From NCBI GenBank assembly GCA_022818135.1, contig JAFMSR010000010.1, positions 13,262,824 to 13,326,823 of the forward strand: a stretch of 64,000 bases of DNA, written 5' to 3'. Positions 20,954 through 33,770 of the stretch are shown here, piece after piece; position 1 is the stretch's first letter; each line of letters starts with the position of its first letter. Under the pieces are notes generated by a model. The model was not told the DNA's origin, did not search any database, and was given only the letters and a program-made list of their open reading frames with translations. The stretch comes from Saxidomus purpurata. Its lineage: Eukaryota; Mollusca; Bivalvia; Venerida; Veneridae. The position numbers and the translations under genes were made by a program.

Positions 20954-23250
20954 ATGCAAACTTCATTTCATACACAAGGAAACACCTGCATCACATGGGT
21001 AACCATTATGTGAAGTAACATCAAAATCAGTAAATCAAAAAACAAAAATAGTAATCAATATACATTCTGCATGGTATATGAAAAATATAGCATTCAAATA
21101 GTTTGAAGAAAAATAAAGAAACAAAACATACTGTACATAAACAGAATTAAAAAAGCAATGGGGAAATTCAGAATGAATGGGTTAACAGAAGCTGTCACAG
21201 TGACATATGCCCCGCAGTGGTGGTAAAGTAAAATAACTGCCTACTGATGCAAGGAGGTCTGACAGAAAATTTACAAAAAACAAGAGGGCCAACTTTGCCT
21301 TAAGTCACTCATCTAAGTAAGCTGTATTTTAAGTAGTAAGCAGCTGGAATTAATGCTACCTAGTGCTTTGAAGTACTGAACTGTACTGGACCTAACTTTC
21401 CTGTTATAGGAAAGGCAACAATGCACGGATGCTACAGAACAAATTCAAGTTTAGTAAATCAGACATAAATTATACATGTAGTTTCTGAGAAGACATTTAA
21501 GCAAAAATAATTAACGATGATCAACAGACCACGCACCCATACTTAATAGCTCATATAAGCCTCTGGCTCAGATGAGCTAACAAGAAAAAATTCTCTGTCA
21601 GATGAGACTTCAGGAAGCTTTGCATCTAATTTTCACAGAAATCTGCCAGCTGGCCATTTAAAAATGATGTAAAAATTGCTTGAAGTTTAATTCAATGCAC
21701 AAACTAAACATGTCTCCCATCCCTATGACCTTGAACTTTTAGGTTATGACCAAAAATAATGATATGCACAACTAAATTTCATAGTTATGCCTCCTGCTGT
21801 TTTATGAAAATCAAGGATGGTGTTTAGGAAAAGCACGGACAAGATTTTCTGTTTACAGGTCCCTGTGACCTTATCCTTTTAGCTAGAAACCTCAAGTTGT
21901 AATGCACAATTAATATAGATGTACAAACATGTATATAGATATATACCCCAAAATCTTCAAAGTTCCATAACTAATACAAAAATCAATGAGGTGGAAACTT
22001 CTACTGGGTGGGAGACATTTGTAATAACAAAAAAGGCTTCCAATTAAAATCAATGATTTTGTTAAAGCTCTTTGCATATCAACAAAATTGATACTGACTT
22101 AAAACTATTGAAAATTCATTTTAGCATTCACAAAGTTGATTGGTCAGCAAAAATAGCGAAAAAAAAACGAAAATTATAATACCCATTTGAAATTAAACAA
22201 TAAACGGTGTTTAAAAAATAAGGCAGTATAGTTCTTTGATACTGTACATCCCTTAAGACTTCAGTGTCCTCTCTCAATGAATGCAATTTGAACCAATTTC
22301 CTTCAATTCTTTTATAGAGTTATACTCTGGACAAAAAAATGTAACAAAAGGGGCTAATTTAATTAGAGTTGTCACCCAACTATCAAAACTTCTGGCAATA
22401 AAAGGCAAATCAAGAATCTGTGTATTTATGTGTAAACAAGGGCCATAAGTAGCAAGATACAGTCAACAGTTATCTTACTTGTTTGATACCCCTGAACACT
22501 GAGCAAAGTTTCAAATTAATACTTAACTGATAATTTATATGTGCATGACAGTGCATTGCACACAACACTTTTACTATGAATTTCTAAGTAAAATTTTCAA
22601 AAAATTTACAAAAGTTAACCTACCCTTGCTTACTTATAATTGTCATGATAGTACACAAGTATTTCAACTTTCAAAGTAATATCAAAAGTGGTCAAGTCAG
22701 AAAGTGGACTGGTACTCAAAACTTCACCAATATTCTAAGTTGAAAAAATGCCGGTTCCAGTTTCTTACTTTTTGATTCATTCCTTTCAGCTGTGAACACA
22801 TTTATACACAAGCCTAGTGACTATATGAGTTTGGTGTCACTGGGCCCATCATATTCTCATATCTTTTATAGATAAGAGATATGCTGCACAATGTATGTAA
22901 TCTGTCAGTACAATTGTGCCATGTGTATTAAAAGTAGTTGTAAAACTAACAATATGTATTCATAAAATTTTTCTGATTTAAGCTGAAAGATGTGTTTGTT
23001 AAACTGGTTTCTTTTATGTGATTTCGGCATCATAAAATCATCAGAAAGAGATGTGCATCATCTTGGTACACAGTCCAACTTCTAATATTTTATAAGGATA
23101 TTTTAAAAGTCAGTAAGTAAGGCCGTACAAAAAATGTAATCTAAACGGCAAAAGTCCATAATTAAAAAGACATTCATAGATTTGCCTTCATGACAGTAGG
23201 GATCATATAAAATAAACAAGTATTTAAAGTAACAATCAACTGGTTAAATT
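20954..23250. other. Mostly non-coding, with scattered repeat relics
   Basis: Apart from the element at 21289-21581, this region holds a relic around 21590-22025 (ending GGTGGGAGACATTTG, like the array ending at 26380) and a diverged family D core at 22545-22745 (GAATTTCTAAGTAAAA, CTTGCTTACT, ATGATAGTACACAAGTATTTCAACTTTCAAAG). No gene candidate. Confidence 0.4.
21289..21581 (-). mobile_element. Short family A-like element, third core type
   Basis: Left edge AAACAAGAGGGCCAACTTTGCC then AGTCACTCATCT. Right edge AGCTCATATAAGCCTCTGGCTCAGATGAGCTAA, a hairpin (AGCTCAT/ATGAGCT). The roughly 230-bp interior has no tandem monomers. Same terminal layout as family A with GCTCATCT in place of GCTCACCTG. 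Confidence 0.65.
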
Positions 23251-23254
23251 GTAC

Positions 23255-23490
23255 ATAAAACCCACAAAAAAAAAAAAAAAAAAGGGATAGCCCTTTTTTT
23301 TAAATTCAAATAATTAAAAAATTTATTATAATTGTTGTTGTTGTTATCATTATTATTATTTCTATTATTATCTATATAATTGTTGTATTCTGTATATAAG
23401 CTAAAAAAAATATTATTTATTGTTACTGTTATTGTTGTAATGATTATTAGTATTTCTATTATTATATTTATTATATTGTTGTATTCTGGC
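23255..23490. repeat. Simple-sequence tract, poly-A and (TTG/ATT)n
   Basis: A run of about 20 A at 23264-23283, then (GTT)n and (ATT)n. The phrase ATTGTTGTATTCTG appears twice (about 23379 and 23474), so a segment of about 95 bp is duplicated. No coding. Confidence 0.7.
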
Positions 23491-23514
23491 CATGTGGCAG
23501 TTTCTCAATAAGAA

Positions 23515-24174
23515 TTAAGAGGGCCTGGCAATAATGGCCCTACATCGCGCTCACCTGAATATGGTTGCTCCAAAAGACAAGAAAGTAGGTCATTGGTTGT
23601 CCCAAGACACAGTCCAAATTTCATAACTGTAGCTTCGAAAGTCAATAGGGACATACTCTATAACTTATGCCAAACAAAAAACCTCCAAAATATAAATAAT
23701 AGAATCTTTGGAAGTATTATTACTTAACCTATAAGTTTCAGCTCTTTATTCTAGTCATTATCCATAAAATCAGTGGTTTAAAATATACTGCAGTACCATA
23801 AACCATTCAATTTTCTATGTAATGTTGATGTTGTACTTTTACGGAGAGCCTCTATATTGATTAATTATGCTAAATTGGGGCATTTTTCTATAGATGTTGT
23901 TCATTGAAAATATATTTATATATCATTTTGCATTCATTGAACACATTATCTATGTTTTGACAAAATAATCTGCTAGATGTAGGGACTGCCCCTTTAAAAC
24001 TCTTGACCTTACATAACATTCAAAATCAGCGTGGAGTTCATCAAGACAATTGCTCTGCCCAACTGTCTTGATGAGTGGTCACAAAATAAAGCTTAATGAT
24101 GAACAGATAACAATGACAGACATCAAGCAGTCACAATAGCTCACCCTGGCACTTTGTACCAGGTGAGCTAAAAC
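23515..24174 (-). mobile_element. Family A-ended element, core largely lost
   Basis: Left edge TAAGAGGGCCTGGCAATAATGGCCC then GCGCTCACCTG. Right edge AGCTCACCCTGGCACTTTGTACCAGGTGAGCTAAAAC at 24138-24174. The interior, with GGTCATTGGTTGTCCCAAG and AATTTCATAACTGTAG, does not match the other cores. Confidence 0.65.
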
Positions 24175-24505
24175 AAAGGCAATGAACACTTCAGACAGGA
24201 AACAGACTGACGAACGGATGATGCGATTACTATATACCACCAACAGCTTCTTCGGGTGGCATATATAACAAGACGTCAACAAACATGAAAACATACAAAT
24301 AAACTAACTGAAATTTACATATATACATACAGTCCTGTGGAAGGCCCAGGCAAAGGTATTGGTAAAGGATTATTGGATATTCTAGTAAACGCAATCATGG
24401 TACTTAAAGAACATCCTAAACTAGGTTAAAAAACGTATGTCTCCCATCACATAACACTGTAGAACAGACAGGTATGTGTATCATGATGTACAAACAATTC
24501 AAAAA

Positions 24506-25346
24506 GACAAGAGGGCCAAGATGGCCATATATCGTTCACCTGAGATATTCAATTATACAATGTGATCAAAATTATATCATAAACACAAAGTTTCATGCAG
24601 ATTCAATGAAAAATGCACTTCTATTGCATACCAAACGAACATGAAAGGCTAGGCAAACTGCAGACGACCCTACACATTCAACCACATTAGAAAAACACAG
24701 ACCATCCCTACACAAGGTTTTTCATATTTGACCGCTACCTTTTTGGACCCAATTATTCAAACTCTACCTAGATTTTACCAAGACAATGATCATACTGACC
24801 AAGTTCCATGAATCAATGGAAACTTAAACCTCTTGCACACCCAAGGTTTTCATGATTGACCTGATGACCAAGGATTCAAGCAAAGATGACCCATATTCAA
24901 ACTAAACCTTTAATTTTCAAGTCAGTCATATGACCAAATTTCATACAATTCCAGTGAAAAATGCAAAATCTATCGTAAACACAAGGTTTTCAATGATCTG
25001 CCAGGACCTAGTTCTTGAAGTCAGATTACCCATACTCAACCTAGATTTTACAAGACAATAAATTCAAGTTACTTGAGGATCCAATGAAAAATGCAACCTC
25101 TATTGCATATGCAAGGTTTTTCTATGATTTGACGTTGTGACCTAGCTAGGTTTTAATCTTAGATAGATGACCCATATTCAAACATAACCTAGATGTTATT
25201 AAGACACTCATTCTGATCAAGTTTCATAAAGACCCAGTGAAATATGTAGTCTCTATTATACATACAAGGCTAACAGACACCAGATGACAGACACCAGGCG
25301 ATCACAGAAGCTCACCTTGAGTACTTCATGCTCAGGTGAGCTAAAA
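24506..25346 (-). mobile_element. Family A-ended element with the ~150-bp 'GACCTAG' core
   Basis: Left edge GACAAGAGGGCCAAGATGGCC then TCGTTCACCTGAG. Right edge AGCTCACCTTGAGTACTTCATGCTCAGGTGAGCTAAAA. It carries about five monomers of the same class as 19009-20300 (CCCATATTCAAAC, ACCTAGATTTTACCAAGACAA, AAGTTTCAT, AACCTCTATTGCATA, CAAGGTTTT). It ends with ACAGACACCAG. Complete copy. Confidence 0.8.
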
Positions 25347-26395
25347 TAAGGACAATAACTCAGCAAAAAATCATCAAATGGGAAAATGCAGACAACATGC
25401 ACAACTACCCTTTGTATCAATCATTCATGTCAAGTTTGAGGAGGTGAAAGGACAAACATAGGACTAGTGTCTACGAAAAAAAGGACAATAACTCCCCTAA
25501 GAATCATTCAACGGTAAAATGTGGACGACATGCACAACTGCACTTTATACTTTAGCCTTTCTACAAAGTTTAAGTAAAATCCATCCAGGCATGTAGAAAG
25601 AGTTGCACTGACAAACTTAGGGTTAGGGCTTACAAAAAAGGACAATTACTAAGAATCAATATACAGGAAAATGCCAACAATCTGCACAAAAACACTTTAC
25701 ACTTTTTATGGTGTATTTTCACCAAGTTTCAGTAATCCAACCAAGCATATAGAATTTTTTTACAAATATATGGAAAAATTAATAAAAAGAACAATAAATC
25801 GTCTAAGAATCACTGATCCAGAAAATGCCGGCAATATGCAAAAACACTTTGCACTTCAGTAAAATAGGATTTTTTTACAAAATACATGAACAAACTTACA
25901 GTTTGCAAAAAGGAAAACAAATCCGCTAAAAGTCACTGAACTGCAAAAAAACGGCAATATGCATAACTATACTTCGTACTTCAGTAAAATCCATCCAGGC
26001 ATATAGGATTTTTTTAGAAATACATGAACAGACTTATGGTTTACTAAAGGAAAAACCGCTTAGAAACACCAAAACAAAAAACGGCAATAGCACAACTTCT
26101 TGTATTCAGTAAAATCCATCCAGGTATGAAGATGTTTTTTAGAAATACATGGACAAACTAATGGTTAACAAAAAAGGAAAGTAAATCTGCTAAGAATCAA
26201 TAAACCTGAAAATGCCGGCAATATGCACAACTACACTTTGCCCTTAGCATTTCTGCCAAGTTTCAGTAACATCCATATAGGCTTGTAGAAACTTGGTTGC
26301 GTGGACAATTTTTGGGACAAACAGACTGACAGGCAGACAGCACCAAATCAATATGTCTCTGCACCACTAGGTGGGAGACATAACTACATGAATGG
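25347..26395. repeat. Tandem-core repeat, ~130-155-bp monomers
   Basis: About seven monomers marked by AAAATGCCGGCAATATGCACAAC, ACTTCAGTAAAATCCATCCAGGCAT and AAAAGGACAATAACTC. Spacing is 133 and 152 bp where measured. It terminates with AGACTGACAGGCAGACAG and CACTAGGTGGGAGACATAA, a hairpin-like end (cf. GGTGGGAGACAT near 22007). It joins 25346 without a gap. Open frames are chance. Confidence 0.75.
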
Positions 26396-26457
26396 GTAAG
26401 ATATACCCAAAATATCAACAAAATAAACAATAAATAGTAAGATGTACTTAACATTTA

Positions 26458-26545
26458 CTTTTCAGTTGGTTGGCATTGCAGAACCAATATTAGAATTATA
26501 ATTAATTCTTACATTGGTTCCACAATGCCAACCAACTGATATGTA
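26458..26545. other. Imperfect inverted repeat, ~30-bp arms
   Basis: CAGTTGGTTGGCATTG at 26463 pairs with CAATGCCAACCAACTG at 26523. Pairing continues inward (AACCAAT/ATTGGTT) and outward, with a 20-25-base AT-rich loop. The transcript of either strand would fold into a hairpin of roughly 80-90 nt. It could be a degraded MITE or a hairpin RNA source. Confidence 0.65.
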
Positions 26546-26559
26546 AAAAAGTACTGGAG

Positions 26560-26680
26560 CTTAGCATTCGACCGCGGAAAATACCCGCTATATATACGGT
26601 AGCTAAAAACAAGTGACATCTGGATTCGCGGTTGTCTTTCGCATCGCGATAATAAACGGTGGCCAAATAATTTGTTTCTA
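26560..26680. mobile_element. CG-containing MITE-like relic
   Basis: ACCGCGGAAAATACCCGCTA, TATATACGG, GATTCGCGGTTG and CGCATCGCGATAATAAACGG form a CpG-bearing patch unlike its neighbours. The CGCGG/CCGCG words resemble widespread invertebrate DNA-transposon remnants. No clear ends. Confidence 0.3.
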
Positions 26681-26879
26681 TACTTTAAGGCAGTAAGGGT
26701 GTGTAACATATATTTCAGAAACAAATGCTATTTACTCTTGCCATGATAAAGTATTCACTGCTTTAGGCCTAAAACTAGAAGCCCTAAAAGGCCAGTATCA
26801 CTCTTCTTAACTTACTGCATTGTATTGATTAAGTTTTGTAAAAGTCTTTTGGAATATTATCAAGGAAAGCTGACAGAGG

Positions 26880-28170
26880 TCATTGCGACCTTGACCATCA
26901 CCCACTGAACCCGTAAACAGTAGAGATCATATACTCAGTAAAACAACTTAACCTTTAAAGCTAACAAAGGTAATTAGGTAATTTTGACCCCAAAACAGTA
27001 GGGACTGTCTAATCAGTAAAACCAAATCATCCTATAAAATTTGAAGACTGGGTGAAACAGATCCTTAATGATTAAGCAGAGATGATTTTCGAAGTCTAGG
27101 TCCCACTAACTAAGCAGCCAACTGTTTGAACAAGTTTAATGAAAGTCAAATGAAAATTGTGACCTGTATAGCATTATCAATGAAACCCTGAAGTCACTCT
27201 GACCTTGACCTTTGACTTACTGACCCAAAATCAATAGGAATCATCTACAGGTTGCAAACAACCTTATGAGCAAGTTTGATGAAAGTTGTGACAGGAAGAG
27301 CATTATCAAGGAAAACTTGGAGTCACTCTGACCTTGACCTTTGACCATCTGACCCCAAAAACAATAGGGATCATATTATACTGGTTGCAGACAAACATCT
27401 GAACAAGTTTGTTTAAATTTGAATGAGAATTTGTGACCGGTAGAGTGTTATCAAGGAAACACTAACGGCAGTAACTGTGACCCAAACCTTTGACCCAATA
27501 ACCAAAAAAATAAATTGGGATAATCCACAAGTTGCAGGCAACTTTCTTGACAAGTGTGATGAAAGTTGAATGAAATTGTGACCTATAGCGTTATCTAGGA
27601 CAACTTGATGTCACTGTTACTTAGATCTTTGATCATCTGGCCAAAAAAACAATAGGGATCATCTAAAGCTTTCAGGCAACTTTCTGAATAAGTGTGATGA
27701 AAGTTGAATAAAAATTGTGACCTATAGTAAGAGCATTATCAAGGAAAACTTGAGGTCACTCTGTCAGTGACCTTGACCATCTGACTGCTGTGACCTTTGT
27801 TTTGATCCACTCACACCAAAACTACTAGGGATCATATACTTCGTGCAAGCAACCTTACAATATGTTTCATTAAAGACAAATGAAAATTGTTACTTGAAAT
27901 GGAGGTCACTGTGACCATGACCTTTGACCTACTGAGCTAAAAAATAATACTGATGTACTAAAAATTAGCAGTTCTTTAGCTATTCTTTTGTTCTCTCTAT
28001 TGTACTCTTTAGCCACATAAGCCCAAAAATAGCTATATAAGACATACAGAATATTAATGACATCAAAGACAATTTCCTGTCACATATTGTTGCCATAGCC
28101 ACCTTTTGATTGTAGACAGACAGATGGACGGACTACGGACAAATCACCATGGCATCAGTTCTACTGGACT
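26880..28170. repeat. Tandem-core repeat, 'GACCTTGACCTTTGAC' monomers
   Basis: About nine monomers of 110-160 bp: TGACCTTGACCTTTGACC, CAATAGGGATCAT, CAGGTTGCAGGCAAC, GAACAAGTTTGATGAAAGT, AAAATTGTGACCTGTAGAGC, ATTATCAAGGAAAACTTGAGG. The right end (27985-28170) has AGCCACATAAG, ATGACATCAAAGAC, TGTTGCCATAGCCACC and GACAGACAGATGGACGGAC. Non-coding. Confidence 0.8.
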
Positions 28171-28439
28171 AAACCAAACCCATCCAAAACCCAAGTCCTA
28201 CTAATGCATAAACCAGTCAGCAGGACACCCTAAAAGATCAAACAATTTCCCCAAATTTAAACTATGTGGAGAAAATTACACATATAATGAGCATGGTAAG
28301 TTCCTGTGTAAACTATGTACTTCGACAAACATTAAATTTTGTCATTGAAGGCATATATCAACATTTTCATACCAAGATGCCTAAAAGACTTAAACAGAAT
28401 AAAAGCCATAAAAGGCAAAACATGGGAATATACATAAAA

Positions 28440-28775
28440 CAACTCACTGGGCCCGCACAAAAAATGTAGCACAAGAAGTACAGACAGTCGTTTTAGAATT
28501 TATCAAGAGCATAATATTATCATACCAAGACCTAGTACACACAAGATAGGCCCTAACGCTCAGCTCACAGCAACATACTGTAGTAAGTGCGCAACAACAA
28601 AGACAACTCACTGTGCTCGCACAAAAGATGTAGTGCAAGAAGTACAGACAGTTGTTTGAGAATTTATCAACAGCAATTCATACTAAGACCAGTAGTAAGT
28701 CAAGAGATAGGCCCTTAAACCTGCTCAGCTCACAGCAACATACTGTAGTAAGTGCGCAACAACAATTGATTCATG
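28440..28775. repeat. Two-unit tandem duplication, 165-bp period
   Basis: AACTCACTG.GCCCGCAC, ATGTAGCACAAGAAGTACAGACAG and CAACATACTGTAGTAAGTGCGC each occur twice; the last starts at 28571 and 28736. The units differ by scattered substitutions and small indels. No gene seen. Confidence 0.8.
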
Positions 28776-28869
28776 GTATCAAGCAACTTACACCATCTTA
28801 ACTAACCAAAGTGCTAACAAGCATTCAAGATGTTTTTGTTTATTATCTTCATTAAGCAAAAGGTACCAA

Positions 28870-29215
28870 CAACACACAAATCAGACAGATACAAAAAACT
28901 TCAAGTCTGGCTCCCAGTCAATTTGTCAAAAAAAGACCGAATGTGCAGATGACAAATTGTCTCAAGACGAAGGCAATCTCAAGCACAGCTAAAGGCAATC
29001 GAAAAAGCCCAGAAAGCACATTATGAGCAGGTATGTGATTTCCCCTTGCAAACATACCCCACAAGAGTGTGACGCCTATCTGGGAAGACCTGTGTGCCAG
29101 TGACTTTCTACTGGACGACAGGCAACCAAGGCACCACAGCAACAACTCTACGAGTCCTGGTGGCACAGTATGTGGCCAAACCAACAACACAACAAACACC
29201 AGGTACTAGAGAAGT
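28870..29215 (+). pseudogene. Protein-like fragment of unknown origin
   Basis: Two adjacent stretches read like protein. One is QAQLKAIEKAQKAHYEQ up to 29033, directly followed by a donor-like CAG|GTATGT. The other, in another frame, is PIWEDLCASDFLLDDRQPR then HHSNNSTSPGGT, with a stop at 29209. GC content is higher than in the flanks. Either a decayed exon pair or a fragment of a retroelement or host gene. No domain recognised, and function is not proposed. Confidence 0.25.
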
Positions 29216-29254
29216 GGTTGATTCTGGCTACTTCTGGCATTTAAAGTTGTTCTT

Positions 29255-29612
29255 TTTCATTTCAAAATTTCAATATAGATAAGATTATAAGGTAAGATAA
29301 GCAAAGAAGAATTTCAAAAAACTTTTGATAAATAATTCTTATTCATTATTGTCTATAGTTTTCATACTGTGTTTCCATTATGATAGGACAACCTTTATGA
29401 AAGGGGATTTTTTTATCATTTTCCAAATTTAAATTCAATAAAATTATATTATAAACACTAAAAGCTAGGTATTCACAACCAAACAATATTAAAAACATAA
29501 AAAATATATAATTAAAGTAATTACTATCATAAGGAAGGTCAACACTATCGAAATGTGTATATTTCTCCTTTTCTCATCATCAGTTCTGAATAAAGAATAT
29601 GATATTTATTTA
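29255..29612 (+). repeat. Left copy of a ~355-bp direct repeat flanking the satellite
   Basis: TAAGATTATAAGGTAAGATAAGC, AAATAATTCTTATTCATTA, TCTATAGTTTTCATACTG, AAAAGCTAGGTATTCACAACCA and TCATCATCAGTTCTGAATA recur in the same order and orientation at 36490-36840 with about 10% differences. It marks the left edge of the satellite array. Confidence 0.85.
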
Positions 29613-32600
29613 AAATGACTCGCTCCTTAACATTCTTTTTTAACATTTCTGCAGACATTTTGTTGACATTTAAAATGAACAAGTTCTGTAACAATTTCTT
29701 TAACATTTAAAATGAGATTTTCCTTAACACTGTCTTTAACATTTCTGCATACACTTTGTTAACATTTAAAACGAACAAGTTCTAAAACAATTTCCTTAAC
29801 ATTAAGATGAGATTTTCCTTAACACTTTCTTTAATATTTCTGCAGACATTTTGTAAACATTTAAAATGAACAAGTTCTGTAACAATTTCTTTTTGCATTT
29901 AGAATGAGATTTTCTGTAACATTTTCTTTAACATTTAACTCTCTTAACATTTAAAATGATGCATTCCTTAACATTTGCTTTTTCATTTCTGCAGACGTTT
30001 TGTTAATAACTAAAATGAACAAGTTCTGTAACAATTTCTTTTAACATTTAAATTGGGATTTTCTGTAACAATATCTTAAACATTTCTGCAGACATTTTGT
30101 TAATAACTAAAATGAACAAGTTCTGTAACAATTTCTTTTAGCATTTAAATTGAGATTTTCTGAAACATTATCTATACATTTCTGCAGACATTTTGTTAAC
30201 AATTAAAATGAACAAGTTCTGTAACTGTTACAATTTCTTTTAACATTTAAACTGAGATTTTCTGTAACATTTTCTTTCACATTTTAACGAACCTTTCTAT
30301 AGCAATTTCTTTCAACATTAAAAAAAAATAAAACTTAACATTACTTTTAACATTTCTGCAGACATTTTGTTAATATTTAAAATGAACATGTTCTATAACA
30401 ATTTCTTTTAACATTTAAAATTAGATTTTCCGTTGAATTTTCTTTAAGATTTCTGCAGACATTTTGTTAACAATTTAAATGAACAAGTTCTGTAACAATT
30501 TCTTTTAACATTTAAAATGAGATTTTCTGTAACATTTTTATTAGCATTTAACTCTCTTAACATTTAAAATGACGCGTTCCTTAACATTTTCTTAATCATT
30601 TCTGCAGACGTTTTGTTAATATTTAAAATGAACAGGTTCTGTAACAATTCCTTTTAGCATTTAAATCAAGATTTTCTGTAACATTATCTTAAACATTTCT
30701 GCAGACATTTTGTTAATAATTAAAATGAACAAGTTCGGTAACAATTTCTTTTAACATTAAATAAAAAAATAAAACTTAACATTATCTTTAACATTTCTGC
30801 AAACGTTTTGTTAACATTTGAAATGAACAGGTTCTGTGACAATTCCTTTTAGCATTTAAATCGAGATTTTCTGTAACATTATCTTAAACATTTCTGCAGA
30901 CATTTTGTTAATAACTAAAATGAACAAGTTCTGTAACAATTTCTTTTAACATTTAAACTGACATTTTCTGTAACATTTTCTTAATGATTTTAACAAACCT
31001 TTCCATAACAATTTCTTTTAACATTAAATAAAAAAAATAAAGCTTAACATTATTTTTAACATTTCTACAAACGTTTTGTTAATTTTTAAAATGAACAGGT
31101 TTTGTAACAATTCCTTTTAGCATTTAAATCGAGATTTTCTGTAACATTATCTTAAACATTTCTGCAGACATTATGTTAACAATTAAAATGAACAAGTTCT
31201 GTAACAATTTCTTTTAACATTTAAAATGAGATTTTCCATAACACTTTCTTTAATATTTCTGCAGACATTTGTAAACATTTAAAATGAACAAGTTCTGTAA
31301 CAATTTCTTTTAACATTTAAAATGAGATTTTCTGTAACATTTTTTTAACATTTTAACAAGCCTTTCTATAACAATTTCTTTTAACATTAAAAAAAAAAAA
31401 AAAACATAACATTATCTACATATGTAACATTTAAAAAGACGCATTCCTTAACATTTGCTTTATCATTTTTGCAGACGTTTTGATAATATTTAATATTAAC
31501 AGGTTCTGTAACAATTTCTTTTAACATTTAAAATGAGATTTTCCATAACACTTTCTTTAATATTTCTGCAGACATTTTGTTAACAATTAAAATGAACAAG
31601 TTCTGTAAAAATTTCTTTAAACTGTGATTTTCTGTAAATTTTCTTTAACATTTTAACAAACCTTTCCATAACAATTTCTTTTAACATTTAAACTGAGATG
31701 TTTTGTAACATTATCTTTAACATTTTAACGAACCTTTCTATAACAATTTCTTTTAACATTAAAAAAACAACAAAAAACATAATATTATCTTTAACATTTC
31801 TGCAGACATTTTGATAATATTTAAAATGAACATGTTCTGTAACAATTTTTTTTAATATTTAAAATGAGATTTTCCATAACACTTTCTTTAACATTTCTGC
31901 AGACATTTTGTAAACATTTAAAAAGAACAAGTTTTGTAACAGTTTCTTATAACATTTAAAATGAGATTATCTGTAACATTTTCTTTAACATTTTACTCTC
32001 TTAACATTTAAAATGACATGTTCCTTAACATTTGCTTTATCATTTCTGCAGACGTTTTGTTAACATTTAAAATGAACAAGTTCTGTAACAATTTCTTTTA
32101 ACATTTAAAATGAGATTTTCCATAACACTTTCTTTAATATTTCTGCAGACATTTTGTAAACATTTAAAATGAACAAGTTCTGTAACAATTTCTTTTAACA
32201 TTTAAAATGAGATTTTCTGTAACATTTTCTTTAACATTTAACTCTCTTAACATTTAAAAAGATGCATTCCTTAACATTTGCTTTTTCATTTTTGCAGATG
32301 TTTTGATAATATTTAAAATGAACAGGTTCTGTAACAATTTCTTTTAACATTTAATTTGGGATTTTCTGTAACAGTATCTTAAACATTTCTGCAGACATTT
32401 TGTTAATAACAAAAATGAACATGTTCTGTTACAATTTCTTTTAACATTTAAAATGAGATTTTCCATAACACTTTCTTTAACATTTCTGCAGACATTTTGT
32501 TTACAATTAAAATGAACAAGTTCTGTAAAAATTTCTTTTAACTGTGATTTTCTGTAACATTTTCTCTAACATTTTAACAAACCTTTCCATAACAATTTCT

Positions 32601-33770
32601 TTTAACATTTAAACTGAGATTTTTTGTAACATTATCTTTAACATTTTAACGAACCTTTCTATAACAATTTCTTTTAACATTAAAAAAACAACAAAAAACA
32701 TAACATTATCTTTAACATTTCTGCAGACATTTTGATAATATTTAAAATGAACATGTTCTGTAACAATTTCTTTCAACATTTAAAATTAGATTTTCCATAA
32801 CACTTTCTTTAAGATTTCTGCAGACATTTTGTAAACATTTAAAAAGAACAAGTTCTGTAACAGTTTCTTATAACATTTAAAATGAGATTATCTGTAACAT
32901 TTTCTTTAACATTTAACTCTCTTAACATTTAAAATGACACGTTCCTTAACATTTGCTTTATCATTTCTGCAGATGTTTTGTTAACATTTAAAATGAACAG
33001 GTTCTGTAACAATAACTTTAAGCATTTAAAACGAGATTTTCTGTAACATTATCTTAAATATTTCTGCAGACATTTTGTTAATAATTAAAATGAACATGTT
33101 CTGTAACAATTTCTTTTAACATTTAAAATGAGATTTTCCATAACACTTTCTTTAATATTTCTGCAGACATTTTGTAAACATTTAAAATGAACAAGTTCTG
33201 TAACAATTTCTTTTAACATTTAAAATGAGATTTTCTGTAACATTTTCTTTAACATTTAACTCTCTTTAACATTTAAAAAGACGCATTCCTTAACATTTGC
33301 TTTTTCATTTTTGCAGACGTTTTGATAATATTTAAAATGAACAGGTTCTGTAACAATTTCTTTTAACATTTAAGTTGGGATTTTCTGTAACAGTATCTTA
33401 AACATTTCTGCAGACATTTTGTTAATAACAAAAATGAACATGTTCTGTAACAATTTCTTTTAACATTTAAAATGAGATTTTCCATAACACTTTCTTTAAT
33501 ATTTCTGCAGACATTTTGTTAACTATTAGAATGAACAAGTTCTGTAACAATTTCTTTTAACATTTAAAATGAGATTTTCTGTAACATTTTCTTTAACACT
33601 TTAACAAACCTTTCCATAATAATTTCTTTTAACATTACAAAAATAAATAAAACTTAACATTATCTTTAACATTTCTGCAGACATTTTGTTAATATTTAAA
33701 ATGAACAAGTTCTGTAACAATTCCGTATATCATTTAAAATGAGGTTTTCCGTTGAATTTTCTTTAAAGTC
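29612..33770. repeat. AT-rich satellite, ~95-bp monomers with higher-order periodicity
   Basis: About 40 monomers built from ATTTCTGCAGACATTTTGTT, AACATTTAAAATGAACAAG, TTCTGTAACAATTTCTTTTA and ACATTTAAAATGAGATTTTC. Early unit starts at 29645, 29741 and 29835 give 94-96 bp. Variant blocks (TTAACTCTCTTAACATTT; TTTAACGAACCTTTCTATAAC; ACATTAAAAAAACAACAAAAA) recur together at about 920 bp (31621/32541; 31995/32916) and 1019 bp (32321/33340). PstI sites (CTGCAG) mark most units. Non-coding. Confidence 0.9.
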
